Both the position numbers and the translations under genes were made by a program. The notes under the pieces are model-generated. The model was not told the origin of the DNA. It did not search any database and saw nothing but the letters and a program-made list of their open reading frames with translations. From the NCBI RefSeq assembly GCF_000224145.3, contig NW_004190423.2:273257-337256 (forward strand): DNA of 64,000 nt, read 5' to 3'. The stretch is from Ciona intestinalis. Lineage: Eukaryota > Chordata > Ascidiacea > Phlebobranchia > Cionidae. Below, in pieces: positions 19,501 to 31,500 of the stretch; positions within the stretch are counted from its first letter, which is position 1; each line of letters starts with the position of its first letter.

Positions 19501-22500
19501 CATATATAAGCCTACATTTTCATATATAAGCCCACTTTTTTATATATAAGCCCACTTTATCATATGTAAGCCCACTTTTTCATATATAAGCCCACTTTAT
19601 CATATATAAGCCTTTTTCATATAAAAGCCCACTTTATCATATATAAGCCCACATTTTCATATATAAGCCCACTTTTTCATATATAAGCCCACTTTATCAT
19701 ATATAAGCCTTTTTCATATAAAAGCCCACTTTATCATATATAAGCCCACTTTTTCATATAAAAGCCCACTTTATCATATATAAGCCCACTTTTTTATATA
19801 TAAGCCCACTTTTTCATATATATAAGCCCACGTTTTCATATATAAGCCCAATTTTTCATATATAAGCCCACATTTTCATATATAAGCCCACTTTTTCATA
19901 TATAAGCCCACTTTATCATATATAAGCCCACATTTTCATATATAATAAGCCTATGTTATAGAAACATGGGTTGATTTCAAGCAATATGCTTAAGTTCTTT
20001 TAATTGATGCGATATTCCCAATTAACATGTTATAGTAAGGTGGGGGAAGATGGGACACCTTTGGCACATAATATCTAAATATCCTGATCGTGTTTTAAAC
20101 AATTAACAACGGTCTAAGGGAGCCGTGAAGGCATAGTTTTATAATTCTTTGAATTTTCTTTCTTTACTACCAAATTGGGTGGGAAAATAGAATGAACAGG
20201 TGTCCCATCTTCCCCCACCCTACTATATTATATGTACCCAAATTATTCACAGGGTATGCGTGGGTTGTAGACTAAAATATTAAGTTAAGTTATTAGCAAA
20301 CCAGATTTTTAATAGGGCATTATAATCTATTCCAGTCCAGGGCAAACATACTTAAATACCAATGTTAGATGTTTATGTCTAGGTATTGGGTTTATAAGAT
20401 AGCAAAATGTAAAAAATGAAATTCGGCAATAGGGCTATAGATATAGCACCAATATGCTAACTTCAGCCTAAAACCACAGGTAACTTTGGCATTATACTGT
20501 TCCTTATAAAAATAAAACATACATAACTACATGAACAAAATGAATTTTTAATATATACCTCTGTGATACAAAATAAATATCATGTTCAACCTTTATACCA
20601 ACAAACTAAGATATATAATATCTCAAAACCCTTAAAATTACATTTACGAAATACCAGGCCTGGCACTTATGATTCACTTTAATATAAACAAAACTAAGAA
20701 ATACAATATTTAATTTTATATATTAATATTTATAAATTTTAAATTTTAAAATTACATTCAAGAAATGCCATGTCTTGGTGATAAAATAAAGAAACCCAAA
20801 CCTTGTTTTAACAATCCGATCGTATGGTTTATAATGGAGTTAATATTGATCTAACCTGCTATGCTATCAAGTAAGTCATTCTGCAGAACGCTCCCAGGAC
20901 TGTTTAAGTCGATTCCATCAACCAAGGAGAAAGAATCACTTCGAGGTCCGAATAGATCGCTTATGGAAGCTGTGGGAAAGTGGGGTGAATATTATTCACA
21001 CTTGATGCTAACTACTGTGTTATATCAGGGTTATACATGTAAAACACATTCTGGCAATTGTTGGTATATGTTGTTGCTGCCAGGTGTATTATAAGTGTGA
21101 AAGAGATCTTTTGGCAATTGTTGGTATATGTTGTTGCTGCCAGGTGTATTGTAAGTGTGAAAGAGATCTTCTGGCAATTGTTAGTTTTGTGATCTTAAAA
21201 GACGGTATTTCATCTGCCATATGGCGAGACATCATCAAGGTTTGCTGTAAGTGTTTTGTCTAAGGACACATATGTGCACAAGGGCAGCTGTGCCCAGCTT
21301 TGAACCCATTACCTCTGGGCTACCATCATGTTTACCTATGTGCCACAGGATACAGGGCCATATAACATCATAAAAACAACTGCCATAAGATCCTTTTTAC
21401 ACTTGTAATATAACAGGTTACAGGTATATTGGGACAAATATGCATCTGACATTCTGACAGCAACAACATATATATATATACATGTATTACAGCATATAAG
21501 GGCATACTGTATATATATGTCTATTTTTGAAGGTGGTCCATGGCCCCAACACCAAAGGTGCTGCACCCTTCAATTACCACTCATTCTATAGCATATATAT
21601 AACATATATATATATATTACCATTAGTATAAGAAGCAGGGGACAGTGGTGGAGGGCCATCATCTTCAAGATCCTGGGGTAAGAAATGTCTGGGCGAAGTA
21701 CGGCCACCAATGCTGCTTGCGTTAGAACTTGCACGAGGCCTGAATGAAAAGGTTTAAACAGTGAAATATTAACAAGGGTGTGCGTCATAAGTGTCTTGCT
21801 AATGGACACATATGCTGCAAATATAAGTATCGAGTATGGGGCCCAGTATCCTGATGTTATCATACAAGTGTATAGTTATGGTTAGAACCAGGATCCTATG
21901 AAACAAATTTAACCAAATACAGTATTCTACAGAAGCCGGGATTTAGGTCAAAGTTGGGCCATTACCCCAACTACAGTCTTATCCATAGTTTCAGCGCCTA
22001 TGCAAAAATTAGGCCACAAAACCCCACAAATATTAGATTATTTACCTGAAGTCATTAATAAGAGATTTATTGACAGGATGATCAAAATCAGGAGCATCGC
22101 CACTAGTGGGACTCCTTGCCCAAGTTGGTGAATCACGTTTCGTTACGGACTTTTGTTTCTTCAATAATTCAGCCTGTGATGTAACAATGGGTTATGTTAC
22201 GTCACTATTATAAAAATGCTGGTAAATATGTTTGAATAAATTAATGAAAGAATTTCTAGGAATAAAAGTTCTTGGATAAAAACAGAGACGAACTTATGGT
22301 TTAAATCTCTAAAACAAACTGCAGCAGTTTCAGCGGGTTTGCAATGTGGCCACGAAATGTTAAAAAAATTGCAAAGGGTCCTCTGGTAATTTATTTTTAA
22401 AATTTAGGAACCGCTGCTCAAATATTCACCTTTTGTTTCGCCACAGCCTTGCTTCTTGACCTGTTGTACTTTCCATTAGTTGTTTCCATACTGGTTGCCC

Positions 22501-25500
22501 TCCTCCTGGGAGATTTCCCTGGTTTAGCGTCATGGTTGATAATCCACCATGAAGATTTCCCTGTGCCCTCGTTTTGGATGCGTTTGAACTTACTATGAAG
22601 AGACAGATTGTGTCGGATCGAGTTCTGGGGAAAAAGTATGATATAAGTAAACTCTATATGTTGGTTTATAGATCATATTCTAATAGGGATCATATATTAT
22701 AACTGTAAAATCTGACCCTGATCTAGTGTTCATACACTAAGGCTCTGGTGCTACAAAGATGCAACAGACAAAAAATCAAGTCCAACCAATTGTATATGGC
22801 TGACAATTTGGACAACCAATTAGTGACCACTGGATGAGCAATTGTGGTTAGGCGTCTAGCCGTAGAAAGCATGATCTCAAATCCTTAACCTCTGGCTTAG
22901 AGACAGGCATGATAACCAGTGTGCCTGGTGGTTCCTGGTTTAACATATAACAAGGCTTTGGTCTTCTTTATTTGTAAGACATATATATACACCAAAAAAT
23001 CAAATCCGTAACCTCTGGCCTAGAGGCAGGCATGATAACCACTGTGCCTGGTGGTTCCTAATGAAAACCACATGGTTTACTGGGCCACAAACAGACCTCT
23101 GCTCATGGCCTTGTATTTTTTAAAGACTGATTTCTGCAAGTGGTAAATATAATAAAAGATGTAAATATGTTTGAAAAATGTAGGTTATTTCATTAATGGG
23201 GTAGGGGCCATGGGTGTTGAGTGTCTCTAAAAGGGACCACGAACCATGAATGGTTGAAAAATATGTGTAACCATAAAATAAAACATAAAATTACAGTAAA
23301 CTGTATGGGCGTATGTAACATGAAAAAACAGTTACAATTACAATATATTTTATTTCATTTATTGGGTTAATGGGCAACTCTGGCCTAAATTCCAGGCCCC
23401 ATTGCAAGCCACGCTGTAGGACCTCACCCATATAGAATATAATACAAAAGAACTGAGTTTTCAACAGTATAGGTTAAAATTAAATTAATTATCAACAATA
23501 TGGCTGAGTTACCACACACTAAGTCACATGTGTGTGTTAAAATGAGGCTAACACTCAGGAATTCCCATCAAACCATTCTGATTGGTCAACACAAAGGGGG
23601 CGTGGCACAACAATGAGTCAAATTAAAAACACAGTCTAACTGTCAAACATATAACACCTAACATGGGTATGCAGGGTATGCATGTATTGAAATGGTTAAT
23701 CTAAGTACACATAGCAACAGGTTAATTGGTAATATCGCATTAATTAAAAGATAATACATTGTCAAAGGTGTAATACCTTTAGTATATGGCCTAAAAAGCA
23801 CCCTGGTTCCCATAATATTAGCAACATATACTGTATGACGTATATAACCGACAGTGAGCATAAGGTGCATTTTTCCAACCACTATGTGGCAGTAGACACC
23901 TCTACCTAAGTTGCTAGGCAACCCATGACAACTATGTTTGACAAACAAAAGTGATTGTTTGTAAACAAAGGACCAAACCACGTGGTGTAATAACAAACGT
24001 GTATGACGTTATAAAAACTAATAATTTCAATTATAACATTATCATAACGAATATTACGAACCGAATAATCTATTCAGGCAAGTCAAAAACGTTCCATTCA
24101 CGCGTCGAAGCATCATGCCATCAACTATCAACATAGCGCGTACCCTATTGTGACGTCGGCACACGAACAATAGCGTGCTGCACACACTGTGACGTCACAC
24201 GGGTTCGAACGGTAAAGAAGTCAGTGAAGCGTGTAACGCGAAAATCGCGACGTTTTAAGAAGATTCTCGAATACGAAAACCATCGGCCAAGTTCGGCAAT
24301 TCGTTATGAACAATGCAAATATTGGTAACTTGTAAGCGGCCACTGTCGTTTCTAACATTACAAGATAAATACGTTTCGTTCATTCTTTTATACTTAAATA
24401 TATATCATATATGTGTTTACATAATCAAGTGGTCACTATAGGGTTGTTCAAATTGTCAGCCACGTAGAAAAACAATCACAGACAAAGTGACATTCAAATA
24501 CGATAACGAAGATCAAATTAATTAAAACAATGAAGGAAATGGAATTAGCAGCAAAATGACAGTCGTTAAAACACGCCATGTGTAGACCGTATGGCAAAGG
24601 GCAAAAATATTACCCACAAAGTTACATACGTGGTAACTTGTAAGCATGCACGAGGTGTATGAAACAGAACACCCGTGTTGTAACGACTGTCGTTGCTCCG
24701 GCATGCGAGGATAAATAGGTGACAATAAATTCTTTCATTCATTTATTAAAACAATAAACGCATTATGTCGTATCTAATATTTGCATTATAACTCATCGTG
24801 TGTTGCGCACAGCGTCGTTTGTGACGTGGCAAGTCGCATTGTTCTAATATCAAGGTCACTGTGACGTAACAAAGTTAAATATTAACAGAAGCCACAGCGA
24901 CACGATTCTAGAATAGAACAACGAGTCGACGACGGCGCGATGCCGCGATTGTTATAGTAGGTTGGGGTAAAATGGTCCATGTTTTCATTCTCTTTTATCG
25001 TCCCATTAATACGATCGGGAAATACGGGATATTATGTGCTAACGGTACCCATCTTACCCCAACGTAATAAATGACGTCTATTTTTTTTAATGTCAGTTTT
25101 AAACAATTGCAATTATATTAATATAACAAAAAGTCAAAATTCATTTATTAAACTGCGCTACAATGCGTATTTGTGACGTCACACTTAACAATGTATGGGA
25201 GCAATTATTTCGTCAATAAAAGCAATTATGACGTATGAATAGCGCCGGTGTTAGTTTGGACCGGAAGTTGTAAATTGTTTGCCAAATAAGCGAATAAACG
25301 GGTGTTTATATTGGCTATGGAACGATATGATATTGAATTTAAAACGTTCAATTTTACACGCGCGTTTTAACAAAGTTAAAGATGACATTTTTTGCAATTT
25401 TTTTTTAAATATAAATTTTATTTTAAAACGGTAATTTATTGGGGTGGGGCAAGATGGGCCGTGTTTTCACTCTCTCTTATCGTCTCATTTGGTGGTAAAC

Positions 25501-28500
25501 ACAAAGTACTATAACGCTCGTTTACGAAATAACGCTTCTCGTAGTTTTGACTGCCATACTAACCCCTAGGGGTGTGGCATTGTCTCCTATTATGAGGTAA
25601 ACAAGACATCATAATCCTCAATGGGGAGTTCATTATTGGCGAACTTACCGCATTATTACGTCACTACGAAAAACCAAAAATGGTCCTGACTCAAAATACC
25701 GTAATATTTTAATTATACCAAAACCTTAAGAAGATAGACGGGTCCATATGCAGGTCATAGCGTAATTACGGCCTAGATCGGCTCCAGTCTTGGTGTATTT
25801 GCTACAGGGTATAATTATGAGACCGAACCTCGTTTCTAGACGCACAGAATTAGCCCAGAGGGCCAATTTAAACATTCGCTCGCGTTTAATTGGAAGATTA
25901 TTCACCGTTTTTAAGGCAAATAGATAAAATTAAATTGTCTTCTAGGAAAATTTGGACGCTACATCGGGTTAAATATTACATTGGAATATAAAAGTCGGCA
26001 AATATGTGTTTTGCGGAAAAAATATTGTGGTTTCGCGGAAAAAAGCTTAAAAAACTTAATTTAAAATTTGAAAAACTTTGTGGATCTAAACTGTTAAATT
26101 TGGTATTGTAATGTTAAACCAACTATAACGTAGGGCGCGCAAATGAAACCATATATACTATGCGTTTTGTTTAGGTATGTAACGAATCTTTCAAATAAGA
26201 AAATAAAATCATAAAAATGAAAAAAAACTATAAAATTTAATATTTGAAATTAAATAATAAAGACATCATTAATTTTAACCTTGCGTGTGGTATGATATGA
26301 GTACGTGAGGACACGATTTCGCGGCATGGGTTTAACAATTGGGTCGCGTTCTACCGCGACGAAAACATCGAACCACGTGCGTGATTCACCGCTCTATGAC
26401 GTCACAAGCACCAGGAGCTTTGTTTACCGCGTCGATCGCGGTAGAAGCGAAAATTCCGCACGGAAATTACGTCATTCAAGGGAAAACCCCGAAAGTTCAT
26501 GACCTCAGGGGTGGGACCATGATAGTGACGTCAAAATATGGTTCGTTATGACGTCAACAAAGGTAACCCGACGCGATTTTAAGCTAGAATGAAGTGGAAA
26601 ACAAATGACCAAAACAGTTTGAGAATATGAATATTGTTACGTCATACAACCTTTGTATGACGTAATTAAGAAACATTTTTGCTAATTCTTTTTAATTTGA
26701 TGTTTTAATAAATTGATCTTAGGTCTAATTTTTAGAAGATATAAATAACTTATATTATCTGTATTAAGAATATCCAAATATCCAGTAGAGGATTTTCACA
26801 AGATGATAAAAGGTGTTTTGTTACCCAGTATTGAATGTACAAATCAAATATTGTTGCCTGGGTTTATTTAAGGTTAAATACCCTGCTATGCTGCCTGGAG
26901 TGATTTTCTCCCATACTTGTTTACGTCACAATCCCTACGTATGGAGCCTGTGACCGCATAATGGTCATTGTTATGCGTAGTTGGCCAATGGGAAACTAGA
27001 CTTAAGGTCAGGCGGAAACAATTGTCTACAGACGTAATGCTTGAGTGGTTTTGTCATGTGATTGTAGTGAAAATAACTAGTGCAGATATTTGTGGTTTCT
27101 TACTAGTTACTGGTAGTTTTCTACTCTATATTTTACAGCAAGGCACACCATGGGACCTGGGATTTAGGTCAGGGTTGGCCCATTACTTCACTTACCCCAA
27201 CTTTATTTTATAAAAGATTAATAACCCATATAGTAAATTGTAAAAACACCAAATTCCTACACCGTATCATGCAAAGCACACATTGTCCTAAGTTTTAGTT
27301 AAATACAAAAACTTAGTAGGTTTTACTACAACTTTTTTGCCTCACAAAATTGAAAAAACAGAACAATGCACTTAGATACAATTTGCTACTTTTTTGTGGT
27401 AGTGTGTTTTCATGTGAAAACCTACAAGGAACATTGCAAACACACCTTATGCTTACAGCTGTACAGAACATACATGTTACATGTCTCAAGTGTCAATACA
27501 TATAATTAGTGGGTTCACAAATCAGTGTAAAACATATTCTAGCTTTCGTAGCCAGGTAAATTTTACAATTTCTCCTTTTACATCTATGTAATCAAACCCA
27601 TAAACCCAAAATATTTGAAAAATTTGAAAAAAAAATTGAAAAAAAAGTTGTGTGGACAGCAGGGCAAGTCTGCTATAATTTATGTCTAATGTAAATTTAG
27701 GATTAATATATTAAATAATAAATCTTGGTTTTAGCATGATTTATAAGGATGTTAACGGTTTACAGACAAAACTATATATAACGTGCAAGTTGGTGTTTTG
27801 TGTACAATGTATGAAAAAGATACTGCAATAGTACAATAAATTATATTTTTGCTAATTAATTTTTTTTAATGTTGCTTAAATTATAGAGTGAAATTTACAC
27901 CCAACAGTGAACACCCTGTACTTTAAACATGGGGTGGAATTCACACCCAACACTCTGTACTTTAAACATGGGGTGGAATTTACACCCAACACCCTGTACT
28001 TTAAACATGGGGTGGAATTCACACCCAACACCCTGTACTTTAAACATGGGGTGGAATTTACACCCAACACCCTGTGCTTTAAACATGGGGTGGAATTTAC
28101 ACCCAACACCCTGTACTTTAAACATGGGGTGGAATTCACACCCAACACCCTGTACTTTAAACATGGGGTGGAATTAGTACCCACTGTCTTTCTAAATGCT
28201 AGAACAACAACAATTAGACAAGCTTTGTGGTTTAGGAGCAGGAAAAATAAATTCAATTTTGTTCCAAGAACCAATTCAAATTGCAGAATGCGGTTTCTTG
28301 TGTTGGTGACACAATCTTTTGTAGTGGTACCAAAACCGAAACAACCCCGTAGAGCCCCGTACTGTATTGATTAGAAAAATATTTACTGTGTTTAAGACAA
28401 TACAAAGGAAAATAATGGTATTCTTCAGCATTGTTAATGAACATAGTTCGAAACATCTTCTCAACGTGAGTTTAGTATTCAATATCTGGGCTCTAATTTT

Positions 28501-31500
28501 ACATAACACGTCGTATAACCTCTTCTATAATCTAGTCTTCTTCGGCATTGATAATCAACATAGTTTGAAACATCATTAGATAGTTTAATACTAATATAAT
28601 ATTAAACAATTCTTAACACAAAATGCCCCATTTAACACATATAATCCATTTAAATGATAAAATATTTTGTTTAAATCATTTGCAAAACATTAGCAGATAA
28701 AATTAACTGCTTTATTTTGTGATAATTAGATTTTTTAAAAACATCTACTCAGCGTTAGTAATTTAAATTTACCATCCGCAGTTATATTTCGTTCTAATTA
28801 GACTCCATAACCATAAACCACAGCATTTCTGCAAGCTAGTGTTAGTGGCTGGTGTGTTGCAATGTCTCATGTGATAATGCATAGCATAACATAATACCCC
28901 AGATACCACAAGGGAAAATGACACCAAGACAATTCCTGCTTGCAACATAATTTGCAAGCACATGCATTGAACAATACAGCATACATATAGAACATATGGG
29001 GGGTGAGGCTTCACATATTTTGAACCTTTTAGTCAAATCTAGGGTGAGATTGTCAAAATGTTCTAGTGTGCTTGAATATTCCAATTCTAGTGTGGTAGAA
29101 CAAAAGAAAAACAGGCACATTTCCCCTTGCATATGGGGTTTTAGGGCTGATAATTAAAATGACTGTTTTAACAAAGACTTTCCCCCAACACAATATAAAT
29201 TAAACCAATCTATTCACTATAAATACACCCCCTTTGTGAACATTATTATGCCTATTATAGTACAGGGGCATGCAGGGGCTTGACAAGATAAGGCAGCTTA
29301 TAAATTATTCATACCATTCATGATAGGCATAAATCTGATCCAAGATATCAGTGCTGCCTGCAGAAATTCCTAGTGTTGCCAGCTAAATTTATAAGCTATT
29401 TAAAATATGTATGGACACTAAATTTTGCTAAAAATTATATTTATAATCAGTCATAATTAAACATATTTTTCCAATGCCATATTTTTCATAATTACTTTAC
29501 TAATATATATATATTTATATAAACTTTTTAGTTGGCGATTCATGTTATAATTTTAATCTTTTGTTGAGTTAAACTATATTTAAAAACATTTATTATATAT
29601 ATATATATATATATATGTTTCAAATCAAGGCACAGAGTGTTTTAGATTATTTTACTCAGCCAAAACTAATGCAAGTCATTATGTATAATATTAACTAAAA
29701 CAATTATTTTTCTTTTAACTTTTCTTTCTTAAAGAAGAAAAATAACTGGCAACACTGTACGTGTAAATAGCTGGCAACACTGGCTTAACACTTAAGCAAG
29801 TTTAATGGTTTGAACCCACTTTACATTGAGGCTTAATGCTATAAATCATCAACTGTCAATCAAATACAAATAGGGGATTACCCTTGTGATGTCATACTGT
29901 GCAAAAGAGGAATTTAGTTTTAGTTCAACAGATTGAAGCATTTTATAAAGAATTTACATATTTTAAAGACCTAGTAACCAAGTGTAAGTCATAAAATAAA
30001 CAAAAATTGGGCTAAGTATTACTTAAGAGAATAGAACGACATAAAAAAAAGTCCAAAACCACAGATTAATTAATTAAAAGTATAAGGATATATAAAATAT
30101 GCTAAGGGGATTAATTTTTATAAGTTAAAACAAACAGACATGAAATAAATGCTACAAAAAGGCAGAAATGTTGGTTAATTCCATTAAAACAGAATTGGAA
30201 AAAGAGAAATGGGGTACACAGCTCAAATCCTGGGCAAAACATGATTAAAATACAATAGATGTCTCATAACATTGTAACAGCTTTGAATAGTTTCATCCAT
30301 AGCATGTTGGCTATAGGTATGCGTTATATTGGTCACATTATAATTATAAGATTGACAGGCACTACATTTACACCGATGCTATTAAAAGCTGCTGCAGTAT
30401 TGCCTTGGGCTTTAAGATACATCAAGGCTATGCTAGTAGTGTGTGAATGTAATTGTGTGATATGGAGTCTATACAGTTGATGTGATCACACATGTATAGT
30501 TGTAATATATATACTGTGTGTTTCTATATAGTAGTGTGGGTTGAGATGGATACTGTTAGCACAAATTATCACATATTTCCAAATCGGGTTTTTAACAATT
30601 AACAACTTTTTAGAGTCACAATAGGGCAATGCCAATATGGATGGTCCAACTGTGGCCTAAATCCCAGATCGCACGCCACACTATAGGACCTCACCCATAT
30701 AGAATAGAATGTGGATATACAATGTTTGGGTAATGGGCCAACTCTGTCCTAAACCCCAGGTCCCATGGCATGTCTCACTATAGGACCTCACCTATATAGA
30801 ATAGAATGTGCATATACTATGTAGGGGTAATGGGCCAACTCTGGCATAAATCCCAGGTCCCGCACGCCACACTATAGGACCTCACCCATATAGAATAGAA
30901 TGTGGATATACAATGTTTGGGTAATGGGCCAACTCTGTCCTAAACCCCAGGTCCCATGGCATGTCTCACTATAGGACCTCACCTATATAGAATAGAATGT
31001 GCATATACTATGTAGGGGTAATGGGCCAACTCTGGCCTAAATCCCAGGTCCCATGGCATGCCTCACTGTAGGACTTCACCCATATAGAATAGAATGTGCA
31101 TATACTATGTAGGGGTAATGGGCAACCTGGTCTAAATTAGCATTGCCTCACTATAGGACTTCACCCATATAGAATACCCATACTCGGTTTATTTGAATAA
31201 ACAAAGACAGCTCTGGTCTAAATCCCAGGTCCCATGGCATGCCTCATTGTAGGACTTCACCCATATAGAATAGAATGTGCATATACAATGTTGGGGTAAT
31301 AGGCCAACTCTGGCCTAAATCCCAGGTCCCATGGCGTGCCTCACTGTAGGACTTCACCCATATAGAATAGAATGTGCATATACTATGTAGGGGTAATAGG
31401 CTAAGCCTGGTCTGAATAGCATTCCACACTATAGGACCTGATTCATATAGAATACCCATACTCGGTTTATTTGAATAAACAAAGACAGCTTTGTGCTTCA

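Noticed and set aside
27876..28374. Long repetitive open frames on both strands
   Set aside because: They are produced by the 39-bp stop-free minisatellite in a FoxO intron; no splice sites or domain.
28253..28509. Several 60-80-codon frames on both strands after the 39-bp array
   Set aside because: Overlapping frames of similar length in AT-rich intron DNA without domains or splice partners.
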